Shown piece after piece: positions 54,889 through 62,491 of a DNA stretch of 64,000 nt (positions within the stretch are counted from its first letter, which is position 1; every line of letters begins with the position of its first letter). The DNA is taken from positions 1 to 64,000 of the forward strand of contig NZ_VTRT01000004.1 in NCBI RefSeq assembly GCF_008274585.1, given 5' to 3'. The translations under genes and the position numbers were made by a program. This stretch comes from Pedobacter sp. BS3. Lineage in GTDB: Bacteria > Bacteroidota > Bacteroidia > Sphingobacteriales > Sphingobacteriaceae. A model generated the notes under the pieces. That model was given only the letters and a program-made list of their open reading frames with translations, was not told the origin of the DNA and made no database searches.

Positions 54889-55341
54889 TCATTCCTTATT
54901 CTTTGTGTCTATTACGATGGTTACCGGGCCGTCATTAATAAGCTGAACTTTCATGTCGGCACCAAAAATGCCGGTGGAGATGTTTTTATGAGTAAGCGAT
55001 TCAAGGGTCTTGATCATAAGCTCATACAGTGGAATAGCTTTATCGGGTCTCGCGGCACGTATAAAGGATGGGCGGTTTCCCTTTCTTGTTTGTGCAAATA
55101 AAGTAAACTGAGATATCAGGAGGATACGCCCATCAACATCGGCGAGGGCTTTGTTCATTAATCCCTGTTCATCGCTAAAAATACGAAGGTTTACAATTTT
55201 CTGAGCCAGCCATTCCACGTCTTGCGGAGTGTCGGCATCTTCAATGCCCAACAATACCACAAAGCCGTGCTCGATAGACCCGGTAGCCATATTGTTTACA
55301 ATGACCGATGCTTCGCTTACCCGTTGTATTACTGCCCGCAT
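54889..55341 (-). CDS. dtd: D-aminoacyl-tRNA deacylase
   Basis: DTD removes D-amino acids wrongly attached to tRNA. The 150-residue product is full length, starting with the invariant MRAVIQRVSEASV. It carries the substrate motif SQFTLFA (77-83) and the Gly-cisPro motif in NDGPVT (136-141). The gene has an odd 5' side: a perfect TTAGATA tandem array begins three bases upstream of its start codon, so its ribosome-binding region and probably its promoter lie inside or beyond the microsatellite. Confidence 0.96.
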   Translation of the reverse strand: MRAVIQRVSEASVIVNNMATGSIEHGFVVLLGIEDADTPQDVEWLAQKIVNLRIFSDEQGLMNKALADVDGRILLISQFTLFAQTRKGNRPSFIRAARPDKAIPLYELMIKTLESLTHKNISTGIFGADMKVQLINDGPVTIVIDTKNKE

Positions 55342-55343
55342 AG

Positions 55344-55454
55344 TTAGATATTAGATATTAGATATTAGATATTAGATATTAGATATTAGATATTAGATAT
55401 TAGATATTAGATATTAGATATTAGATATTAGATATTAGATATTAGATATTAGAT
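55344..55454. repeat. Perfect 7-bp microsatellite, (TTAGATA) x 15.9
   Basis: Fifteen exact TTAGATA units plus six bases run without a mismatch. The array starts two bases from the dtd start codon (dtd is on the minus strand, where the unit reads TATCTAA). Beyond it lies a decayed part, GTGAGATTTTAGATTTTAGAC. The rest of the gap to 55794 has no ORF and holds a hairpin and a second heptamer array. Confidence 0.98.
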
Positions 55455-55706
55455 GTGAGATTTTAGATTTTAGACAAAGATAGGTAAAAGGTGGGAAGGT
55501 AGGAGTTGGCTTATAGTTCATGGTTCATTAGCCGGATAGTCCGGAAGACGGGAAGATCCGAAAAGACAGAACGAATAAATGTGTTACGAGTTGTGAGTTA
55601 TAAGTTATGTGGCCCGTAATACGTAACTCATAACAATATAGCAATGCAACAATTAAACAATCTGAACTCTGCTTGCGCTCGTTTGCAAAACGGGTGCATA
55701 GATCTC

Positions 55707-55723
55707 CGGCGTTTGTAACGCCG
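55707..55723. repeat. Stem-loop of the TTGTA-loop family
   Basis: CGGCGT and ACGCCG flank the loop TTGTA. It is on the downstream side of the membrane-protein gene at 55795-56739. Confidence 0.55.
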
Positions 55724-55753
55724 TAAACGCTATAAAAGTTCCAAAAACCGTAA

Positions 55754-55788
55754 ACTAACCACTAATCACTAATCACTAATCACTAATC
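55754..55788. repeat. Second heptamer array, ACTAATC x 4 plus one variant
   Basis: ACTAACC is followed by four exact ACTAATC units. It ends six bases before the stop codon of the minus-strand gene at 55795, so it lies in that gene's 3' region. Confidence 0.9.
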
Positions 55789-55794
55789 AACCAG

Positions 55795-56739
55795 CTAATA
55801 CCGTTCAATCTCGTAGTCAGACAGGCCACCTTTTAGCCGGATGATGATCTTTTTGGTAGCCGATGCATAATTCGCGGTAGTATATGAGCCGTCGGCTTGT
55901 TTGGTAAAACCATCAAAATCGCGTGAGCTGATACCGGTTTTTACCCATATCTGGCAACCTGCTTCTTTCGGGACAGATACTTTCACTTCGGCCATGCCGG
56001 TTTCTGCCGTAATGTTGGTTACGGTTTGAGGCATACCCAGCTTAAGCTCGAATGACGCAGCGCCACCTTTTATAGTGATATTCTCAACCTTAAACGGCCG
56101 AAGGTCAAGCTCAGCTTCACCGGCGCCCAGTTTCAGGTTAATATTCCAAAGCGGATCGGTATTTAGCAGCATGGTTACGTTGTTTTCGTCCATGTCGCTC
56201 ATGTTCCAGTTGTGGTTTTTGCCCTGCATCCTAAATTCCAGTATTTCCAACGAATCCCTGCTCGTACGTTGTAACGAATAATTACCGATATGCTGTTTTA
56301 CATCGGCCTTAAATAAATCGGTGGTAGTATCTTTTAATTTATAATCAGAAGCGCCGCCCGTTACAGTTAGTTCGGCACGTTTAACCTGGACATCGAAAGG
56401 TTCGGCAAAGGTTTGATGGGTAGATTTACGTAACGTATCGTTATCGTTCCAGTTGCCATTATCCTCATACCTGAACCATAAAGGTGAGCGGTATTTATTG
56501 GTGAGGCCCTGATAAGCGACAAAGGCTAACACACATACGGTAGCAACAACGGCCAATGCGGCGCCGGCAGCTGAGTGCGATCGCGAGAACAGCATATTCG
56601 CTCCTGCCAGGATCAATATCACGGGCCAGAATTGCCATATAGCTCCCCAGCTAAAATCAATTACACCAAAGTTATTGAGCAGCATAATACCGCCAACAAA
56701 CAATAAAACAAGTCCCCAAATTACATTCTCTGTTCTCAT
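55795..56739 (-). CDS. LiaF/LiaI-like membrane protein with C-terminal beta-helix-like domain
   Basis: A 314-residue protein. Residues ~1-85 hold about four membrane segments with the LiaI/LiaF-type pattern (IWGLVLLFVGGIMLLNNFGVIDFSWGAIWQFWPVILILAGANMLF). Residues ~115-314 form a repetitive beta domain: AELTVTGGASDYKLKD, LKLGAGEAELDLRPFKVENITIKGGAASFELKLGM and AETGMAEVKVSVP, like the putative adhesin/toast-rack domains of this family. It is 6 bases from the PspC gene and surely co-transcribed with it, which suggests envelope-stress sensing. Confidence 0.85.
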   Translation of the reverse strand: MRTENVIWGLVLLFVGGIMLLNNFGVIDFSWGAIWQFWPVILILAGANMLFSRSHSAAGAALAVVATVCVLAFVAYQGLTNKYRSPLWFRYEDNGNWNDNDTLRKSTHQTFAEPFDVQVKRAELTVTGGASDYKLKDTTTDLFKADVKQHIGNYSLQRTSRDSLEILEFRMQGKNHNWNMSDMDENNVTMLLNTDPLWNINLKLGAGEAELDLRPFKVENITIKGGAASFELKLGMPQTVTNITAETGMAEVKVSVPKEAGCQIWVKTGISSRDFDGFTKQADGSYTTANYASATKKIIIRLKGGLSDYEIERY

Positions 56740-56745
56740 AACGTT

Positions 56746-57174
56746 TTAATTTATTGGTTTGCTGCCATTGTTTTTTCCTGCTTTAAGCAGGATGATAATT
56801 CCCGGTATGATCAGCACCAGCGGCCACAATTTTTCAAACGTGAACCAAAACGGCAGAATATCAAACTGATCGGTAAGGAAATAAAGTCCTAAAAATATCA
56901 GGATACATCCGCCGATAACCCGGCCCTTAGATGGCTTATTGGGCAGGTTGGGCTGCGTTTCGGCAGTTTTCTGTCCGGTAAACGGTGTGTACGGCCTAAC
57001 GGGAACCACGATCCACATCGCTATATAGATCCAGAAACCTAACAGCCCGGCCAGTGTGGTAATAACAAAGGCAAGCCGTATCCATGTGGGGTCAATGTCG
57101 AAATATTCTCCCAGCCCGGCAGCTACCCCGGCAATCATCTTATTATTCTCATCACGCTGAAGTTTCTTTTCCAT
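56746..57174 (-). CDS. PspC domain protein with LiaI-like membrane tail
   Basis: The start at 57174 (MEKKLQRDENNKMIAGVAAGLGEYFDIDPTWIRLAF) matches the normal PspC N-terminus; a Met nine codons upstream would add an unlikely leader. The PspC domain (~1-62) has one membrane helix (LAGLLGFWIYIAMWIVVP). The C-terminal part (~85-135) has the FLGLYFLTDQF and WPLVLIIPGIIILL helices typical of LiaI/LiaF proteins, also seen in the next gene. The pair is probably a phage-shock-like membrane-stress module. Confidence 0.88.
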   Translation of the reverse strand: MEKKLQRDENNKMIAGVAAGLGEYFDIDPTWIRLAFVITTLAGLLGFWIYIAMWIVVPVRPYTPFTGQKTAETQPNLPNKPSKGRVIGGCILIFLGLYFLTDQFDILPFWFTFEKLWPLVLIIPGIIILLKAGKNNGSKPIN

Positions 57175-57230
57175 AATTTTTTTATTTTCATGCAAAGCCA
57201 TTGCCTTCGGTTTCCGGCTTTACGGTTAAA

Positions 57231-57297
57231 GCGATGCACGTGTCCCGACCATTCGGGAATCGCTGTTTTCTGCCATCCGCGTTACAAACGCGGGCAG
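57231..57297. repeat. Double hairpin including a TTGTA-family stem-loop
   Basis: GCGAT…TCCCGA-CCAT-TCGGGA-ATCGC (57231-57263) is followed by CCGCGTT-ACA-AACGCGG (57277-57293), which on the minus strand reads CCGCGT-TTGTA-ACGCGG. CTGC/GCAG flanks extend the second stem. It lies just behind the SDR gene (minus strand). Confidence 0.6.
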
Positions 57298-57304
57298 TCT
57301 GTTA

Positions 57305-58006
57305 TCAAACCTCGCCTTTAACAGGCTGTATTATTATTTCATCTACATTGCAGCCAACGCTCATAGTTAAACAGCCGGACACCGCCAACGCCACATCCTC
57401 GGCCTGCACAAAGCGCTCTGCCGGAATTTCAGTGCCTTTCCACGAATCGGTTAACGTTGAACCGGGCAGAATTGCCGTAACTTTTATTCCGTGAGGCATC
57501 AGCTCCTGTCGCAATGCTTTTGTTAGACTCAGCAAGGCCGCCTTTGTTACAGAATATGAACCGGCCCGGGTAACCGGGTTTAGCGCAGCTACAGAAACAA
57601 TGTTTATAATGTGGCCCCGCCGCCATGACCGCATTATTTTACCAAACTGTTTTGACAGGTAGTACGGCGCCAGCAGGTTGACAGCCAGTTGCTGGTTGAG
57701 AATGTCGTCATCTTCATCCAGCAATGTTGCCGGAACATACATTCCCGCGTTATTTATCAAAACATCCACCTGCTTAAAATGTTGTTGTACCAGGTTTACA
57801 AACTGCTCCAATTGTTGTTTTTTAGCACAATCGGCCGGAAAGCCAATTACTGTTGCCTGATTATTTATGGATAAAAGTTCATCCTTTAGCCTTGCAATTT
57901 CTGCCTCGTTCCGGGCACAAAAAGCCAGGTCATATCCTTGTCGTGCCAATTTTACGGCAATGGCCCTGCCCATACCTTTGGTTGCCCCTGTAATAACCGC
58001 GTTCAT
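57305..58006 (-). CDS. Short-chain dehydrogenase/reductase
   Basis: A 233-residue NAD(P)-dependent oxidoreductase with the classical SDR motifs: TGATKGMGRA (cofactor binding, residues 7-16), NNAGM, and the catalytic YSVTK. The CARNE segment after the second strand suggests NADPH preference. The substrate cannot be read from sequence. A 35-nt AT-rich repeat with a TAATTTTG box on this strand lies about 50 bases upstream and may be its promoter. Confidence 0.9.
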   Translation of the reverse strand: MNAVITGATKGMGRAIAVKLARQGYDLAFCARNEAEIARLKDELLSINNQATVIGFPADCAKKQQLEQFVNLVQQHFKQVDVLINNAGMYVPATLLDEDDDILNQQLAVNLLAPYYLSKQFGKIMRSWRRGHIINIVSVAALNPVTRAGSYSVTKAALLSLTKALRQELMPHGIKVTAILPGSTLTDSWKGTEIPAERFVQAEDVALAVSGCLTMSVGCNVDEIIIQPVKGEV

Positions 58007-58053
58007 AAAAATTCAATTTATATACTATCAAAAACTTATTTTTACCAAACTAA

Positions 58054-58088
58054 TGTTAAGTCAAAATTCAAAATTAAAAATTAAAAAA
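58054..58088 (-). repeat. 35-nt AT-rich dispersed repeat carrying a -7 box, copy 2
   Basis: It matches 23856-23890 at 33 of 35 positions and contains TAATTTTG on the minus strand (58069-58076), about 63 bases before the SDR start. Confidence 0.6.
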
Positions 58089-58214
58089 TCCGGCAAGGGG
58101 TTTATTGATGTATTGATGAAAATTAAAAATATATTAATAATCCGGTCGACAGGCCAACCTGTATTTTTGAACGTTTGAATAAATATTATTTTGTTGACAT
58201 TACACTAAAAAAAG

Positions 58215-58946
58215 ATGTTTTACAATTTCGGAAGATATATTCTTTTACTCAAATCTGTTTTCAGGAAGCCTGAAAAGTGGAAAATTTACTGGAAGCAGAT
58301 CATCAGCCAGATGAATTACATTGGTGTAGGTTCGCTGGGGCTTATTGCCATTATATCTACATTCATCGGGGCGGTTATGACCCTGCAAATTGCGTTTCAG
58401 TTAGTTAGCGATTTTATACCGAAAACGATAATCGGCTCGGTAAACCGCGACTCTACCATCCTGGAACTGAGCCCTACCATCAGCGCTATTGTGCTTGCCG
58501 GTAAGATCGGTTCGTCCATTTCATCAGAGATTGGAACCATGCGAGTTTCAGAGCAGATCGATGCCCTGGAAATTATGGGCATCAATGCGCCGGGATACCT
58601 CATTCTGCCTAAAATTATCAGCGGGGTCACCATGGTTCCCTTGCTGGTTATTTTTGCCATGTTCCTGAGCATTACCGGCGGTTACCTGGGCGGTACTATT
58701 TCCGGCGCTGTTACTCCCGCAGAATATATGCAGGGTATTACCACCGATTTTAATCCGTATACCATTAACGTAGCTTTGGTAAAGGCGGTTGTATTCGGGT
58801 TTTTGATCACATCGGTATCAGCATATCATGGCTTTTACGTTAAAGGAGGCGCATTGGAAGTGGCCCAGGCAAGTACCAAAGCCGTTGTAATTAACTGTAT
58901 CTCTATTTTAGCTGCCGACTACGTAATTACGCAATTGATGTTATGA
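58215..58946 (+). CDS. MlaE-type ABC transporter permease
   Basis: A 243-residue inner-membrane permease of the Mla lipid-trafficking family. It has the family signature region (GLIAIISTFIGAVMTLQIAFQL, then LAGKIGSSISSEIGTMRVSEQIDALEIMGINAPGYLILPKI) and about five hydrophobic segments. The ATP-binding subunit starts in an ATGA overlap at its stop codon. The pair would move phospholipids between the membranes, with the MlaD-type substrate-binding protein encoded elsewhere. A TATTTTTG box at 58162-58169 is a possible promoter. Confidence 0.92.
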   Translation: MFYNFGRYILLLKSVFRKPEKWKIYWKQIISQMNYIGVGSLGLIAIISTFIGAVMTLQIAFQLVSDFIPKTIIGSVNRDSTILELSPTISAIVLAGKIGSSISSEIGTMRVSEQIDALEIMGINAPGYLILPKIISGVTMVPLLVIFAMFLSITGGYLGGTISGAVTPAEYMQGITTDFNPYTINVALVKAVVFGFLITSVSAYHGFYVKGGALEVAQASTKAVVINCISILAADYVITQLML

Positions 58947-59695
58947 TTGAGATTAAAGATATTTACAAATCATTTGACGACCATGAGGTGCTGAAAGGTA
59001 TTTCGGGGAAATTCGAAGCAGGCATAACCAATCTCATTATTGGCGGTTCCGGTTCGGGAAAAACCACTTTACTGAAATGTATGGTTGGTTTACATGCGCC
59101 TACACATGGTACGGTTCTTTACGATGGCCGCGATTTTACCCGGATGAATTTTGAGCAGCGCATCGATATCCGTAAAGAAATCGGGATGCTTTTCCAGGGG
59201 TCGGCGCTGTTTGATTCCATGACGGTTGAGGAAAATGTGATGTTCCCTCTTAATATGTTCACCGAACAAAAGCATAAGGAAAAGCTTGACCGTGTAAATT
59301 TTTGTTTAGAGCGGGTTAACCTGGAAGGTAAGAATAAGCTTTATCCTGCCGAATTATCTGGCGGGATGAAAAAGCGGGTAGGTATTGCACGGGCCATCGC
59401 CATGAATCCCAAATATCTGTTTTGCGATGAGCCAAACTCCGGGCTTGACCCTAAAACATCTATTGTGATCGATGAGCTGATCAAGGAAATTACCGAAGAA
59501 TATAACACCACTACCATTGTGGTTACCCACGATATGAACTCGGTAATGGGCATTGGCGATTATATCATCTTTTTACACGAGGGTAAAAAATATTGGGAAG
59601 GCTCAAACAAGGAAATTGCTCATACAGATAATAAAGAGCTCAATGACTTTGTATTTGCCAGCCGGTTTATGAAAGCTGCAAAAGAGAAGTTTTAG
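58943..59695 (+). CDS. MlaF-type ABC transporter ATP-binding protein
   Basis: A 250-residue ABC ATPase that energises the MlaE permease encoded by the overlapping gene. It carries Walker A GGSGSGKTT (residues ~32-40), the Q-loop in LFQGSALFDSMTVEENV, the signature LSGGMKKRVGIARAIA, Walker B YLFCDEPNSGLDP and the H-loop VVTHD. The SALFDSMTVEENVMFPL stretch is typical of MlaF-group proteins. Start and stop codons overlap by four bases, indicating translational coupling. Confidence 0.94.
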   Translation: MIEIKDIYKSFDDHEVLKGISGKFEAGITNLIIGGSGSGKTTLLKCMVGLHAPTHGTVLYDGRDFTRMNFEQRIDIRKEIGMLFQGSALFDSMTVEENVMFPLNMFTEQKHKEKLDRVNFCLERVNLEGKNKLYPAELSGGMKKRVGIARAIAMNPKYLFCDEPNSGLDPKTSIVIDELIKEITEEYNTTTIVVTHDMNSVMGIGDYIIFLHEGKKYWEGSNKEIAHTDNKELNDFVFASRFMKAAKEKF

Positions 59696-59749
59696 AATTA
59701 AACGATCATATTAAAAGCTATCCTTCGCTCAACTTATTGTAATATATAA

Positions 59750-60640
59750 ATGATTCAACTGCTTACGCCACAACACTGGAAAGATTACGAACTGATTGAT
59801 TGTGGAGATTTTGAAAAACTGGAACGTTTTGGCCATATCATTCTTATCCGGCCCGAACCGCAGGCAGTCTGGGGCAAACAACTATCCGAAAGTGAATGGC
59901 AGCGCTTGCATCATATCCGGTTTAAAGGCCGTTCGGCAACAGCGGGCGACTGGATAAAGAAAAATCCGAAAACTCCCGATCGCTGGCATATTTCCTATCG
60001 TAACAACGATGTTGAGATACGTTTCAGGCTGGCGCTAACATCCTTTAAACACGTGGGCATTTTTCCGGAGCAGGCCGTTAACTGGGATTATATTTTGTCC
60101 TGCATCAAAACGTTTAAAACATCGCAGCCGCGGGTGCTGAACCTGTTTGCCTATACGGGTGGCGCTTCGCTCATTGCCCGTGCTGCCGGAGCCGATACCA
60201 CGCATGTTGACTCCATTAAACAGGTAGTGACCTGGGCCAATGAGAATCAGGAATTATCCGGCTTAAAAGATATTCGCTGGGTAGTTGAGGATGCCCTGAA
60301 ATTTGTAAAACGGGAGCTGAAACGTGGTAAAACCTATCATGGCATCATCCTCGATCCGCCTGCATACGGACACGGGCCTAACGGCGAAAAATGGAAGCTG
60401 GAAGACAATATCCGCGAAATGATGCAGGATGTAGTACAGTTGCTTGACCGTGAAGAGCACTTCCTCATATTAAACACCTATTCCTTAGGATTTTCGTCGG
60501 TTATTGTTGAAAATCTTATCCGGCAGGCTCAGCCACAAGCTGATCAGTTAGAAACCGGGGAGCTGTATTTACAGGCAAAAGCCGGCAGTAAATTACCGCT
60601 TGGCGTATTCGGAAAATTCTGTAAAACGGGCAGTAAATAG
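59750..60640 (+). CDS. Class I SAM-dependent methyltransferase (RlmI/RlmK-like)
   Basis: A 296-residue methyltransferase. An N-terminal region (~1-95) precedes the catalytic fold, with motif I NLFAYTGGASL (near residue 131) and the acidic loop VDSIKQVVTWANENQELSG. Motif IV is DPPAYGHGPNG, a DPPxxG form used by the rRNA m5C and related RNA methyltransferases. The likely substrate is rRNA or another nucleic acid, but the exact base is not shown. It follows the ABC transporter genes by 54 bases and may share their transcript. Confidence 0.88.
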   Translation: MIQLLTPQHWKDYELIDCGDFEKLERFGHIILIRPEPQAVWGKQLSESEWQRLHHIRFKGRSATAGDWIKKNPKTPDRWHISYRNNDVEIRFRLALTSFKHVGIFPEQAVNWDYILSCIKTFKTSQPRVLNLFAYTGGASLIARAAGADTTHVDSIKQVVTWANENQELSGLKDIRWVVEDALKFVKRELKRGKTYHGIILDPPAYGHGPNGEKWKLEDNIREMMQDVVQLLDREEHFLILNTYSLGFSSVIVENLIRQAQPQADQLETGELYLQAKAGSKLPLGVFGKFCKTGSK

Positions 60641-60702
60641 ATGAATTTTTTATCGTAAACTTGCCGGTTAATAACAACATCGTTACAATAGCAATAAACA
60701 GC

Positions 60703-61758
60703 ATGATCAGGACTAAACGGTTACTAAAAAATATCATTTTAGCAACAGTCGCAATTGTACTTTTTACCAATTGCAAGGGCAATAATACGGCAAAATCTGC
60801 CGGAAAAGTTAAAAATTCTGCCGATAGTACCAAAGCAGATACCGTACAGGCTGCTGCACCGGCAAATTATCCGCCTATTGACACTGCCGATTATAATAAA
60901 CGGGTTAAGGCCCTGGCTAACGGCGATACTACCGGAAAATGGCCCGTAAAAAATCAGCCATACCCGCTTCCGGGCGCTATACTTCCGTTTAAACGGATTG
61001 TTGCCTATTACGGAAACCTGTACTCCAAGCGTATGGGTATTTTAGGAGAGCTTCCGCCTACAGAGATGCTCGCAAAATTGAAGACTGAAATAAGGAGATG
61101 GGAGAAAGACGATCCGCAAACACCAGTGCAGCCTGCATTGCACTATATTGCCGTAGTGGCGCAGGGCGATCCCGGCAAAGATGGCAAGCACCGTTTCCGC
61201 ATGCCCGATAAGCAGGTAGATTCTGTGCTTTCGATAGCTAAGCGTATCAATGCTATTGTGTTTCTGGATATACAGGTGGCGCTTAGTAACATTCATACCG
61301 AATTACCACTGTTAGAAAAATATCTGAAATTACCCAATGTGCATTTAGGCATAGACCCTGAATTTTCGATGAAAGACGGTACGCTGCCCGGTAAAAAAAT
61401 CGGGACGTATGATGCGGCTGATGTAAACTATTGTTCTAATTACCTGGTAAACCTGGTAAAAAAATACAACCTTCCGCCAAAAGTTTTTGTGGTTCACCGG
61501 TTTACCAAAAAAATGCTTACCAATGCCGAGAATATCAAGCTGCATCCTGAAGTGCAGATGGTGATAAATATGGATGGCTGGGGCGAGCCTGATCTGAAAA
61601 AGGGAAGCTACCGCTATTTTGTACGCGATCATCCGGTGCAATTCACCGGGTTCAAGCTTTTTTATAAAAATGATCTGAAGAAAGCACCTAACCGGATGAT
61701 GACTCCCGAAGAACTGTTAAAACTTACACCAAAACCGATTTACATTCAATATCAATAG
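60703..61758 (+). CDS. Lipoprotein of unknown function, possible TIM-barrel fold
   Basis: The ATG at 60703 gives a lipoprotein signal (MIRTKRLLKNIILATVAIVLFTNC); a TTG 42 bases upstream is unlikely. The 351-residue product has a low-complexity linker (~25-70) and then a domain with FKRIVAYYGNLYSKRMGILGE, ALHYIAVVAQGDPGKDGKHRFRMP, IVFLDIQVALSNIHTELPLLEKYLKLPNVHLGIDPEFSMKD and VQMVINMDGWGEP. The alternating strands and helices with acidic ends resemble a glycoside-hydrolase-like barrel. I recognise the family only as widespread and uncharacterised. Confidence 0.75.
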   Translation: MIRTKRLLKNIILATVAIVLFTNCKGNNTAKSAGKVKNSADSTKADTVQAAAPANYPPIDTADYNKRVKALANGDTTGKWPVKNQPYPLPGAILPFKRIVAYYGNLYSKRMGILGELPPTEMLAKLKTEIRRWEKDDPQTPVQPALHYIAVVAQGDPGKDGKHRFRMPDKQVDSVLSIAKRINAIVFLDIQVALSNIHTELPLLEKYLKLPNVHLGIDPEFSMKDGTLPGKKIGTYDAADVNYCSNYLVNLVKKYNLPPKVFVVHRFTKKMLTNAENIKLHPEVQMVINMDGWGEPDLKKGSYRYFVRDHPVQFTGFKLFYKNDLKKAPNRMMTPEELLKLTPKPIYIQYQ

Positions 61759-61761
61759 TTC

Positions 61762-61800
61762 AATAGACCCGTCAAAAACCAATGGCGGGTTTATTCGTTT
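61762..61800 (+). terminator. Intrinsic terminator behind the lipoprotein gene
   Basis: AATAGACCCG (61762-61771) pairs with CGGGTTTATT (61786-61795), with one G-T pair, followed by CGTTTTT. It ends only 10 bases before the msrA start, so msrA may depend on read-through or on a promoter inside this hairpin. Confidence 0.75.
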
Positions 61801-61810
61801 TTACAGGGAT

Positions 61811-62356
61811 ATGGAAATGCAGAGAGCAACATTTGGAGCAGGCTGCTTCTGGTGCACCGAAGCTGTTTTTCAAACGTTAAAAGGTGTGGAAAAAGTTGTT
61901 TCGGGGTATATGGGCGGTCATAAAGAAAACCCGACATACCCGGAAGTATGTACCGGAGATACCGGCCATGCAGAAGTGATAGATATAACATTTGATCCCC
62001 AGGTGATCAGCTATGAGGAGCTTTTGCTGATATTCTTTAAAACCCATAATCCAACCACGCTTAACCGGCAGGGTAATGATGTGGGTACGCAGTATCGCTC
62101 GGTAATATTCTATTATTCCGATGAGCAAAAACAGCAGGCTGAGGATATGATAGCGCAATTAGAACAGGCGCACGTATTCGATCAGCCCATTATGACCCAA
62201 ATAGAGCCTGCAAGTATATTTTATAAAGCCGAGGATTATCATCAGAATTATTTTAACGATAATGCCGATAAGCCCTACTGCTCGTTTGTTATCCAGCCTA
62301 AGCTTAACAAGTTTGCCCGCGAGTTTGCCGACAAAATAAAGCCGGAATTATTGTAA
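61811..62356 (+). CDS. msrA: Peptide-methionine (S)-S-oxide reductase
   Basis: MsrA repairs oxidised methionine using thioredoxin. The 181-residue product has the catalytic GCFWC motif with Cys12, then SGYMGG, YPEVCTGDTGHAEV and HNPTTLNRQGNDVGTQYRS. There is no fused MsrB domain and no signal peptide, so it is cytoplasmic. It is convergent with the PfpI gene and shares a bidirectional terminator with it. Confidence 0.96.
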   Translation: MEMQRATFGAGCFWCTEAVFQTLKGVEKVVSGYMGGHKENPTYPEVCTGDTGHAEVIDITFDPQVISYEELLLIFFKTHNPTTLNRQGNDVGTQYRSVIFYYSDEQKQQAEDMIAQLEQAHVFDQPIMTQIEPASIFYKAEDYHQNYFNDNADKPYCSFVIQPKLNKFAREFADKIKPELL

Positions 62357-62446
62357 ATTTCAATCAGGCCGTACCAGTTATAATTTTTGTCTTTGTTTTT
62401 GATAATTGTAGCAGAAACTGGTTACAAAATTGTTGAGGAAATTAAT

Positions 62447-62481
62447 ACCGGCAGTTTCAATTAACTATGCCAACTGCCGGT
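62447..62481. terminator. Bidirectional terminator between msrA and the PfpI gene
   Basis: ACCGGCAGTT (62447-62456) and AACTGCCGGT (62472-62481) form a perfect 10-bp stem. TATTTT follows on the plus strand and TATTAATTT on the minus strand. Confidence 0.85.
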
Positions 62482-62491
62482 TATTTTAGAT

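Noticed and set aside
55344-55788. CRISPR array
   Set aside because: The repeats are 7 bases without spacers, and no cas genes are near. They are microsatellites.
60661-60702. TTG start of the lipoprotein gene at 60661
   Set aside because: The ATG at 60703 begins directly with a lipoprotein signal; the upstream 14 codons would spoil it and have no ribosome-binding site.
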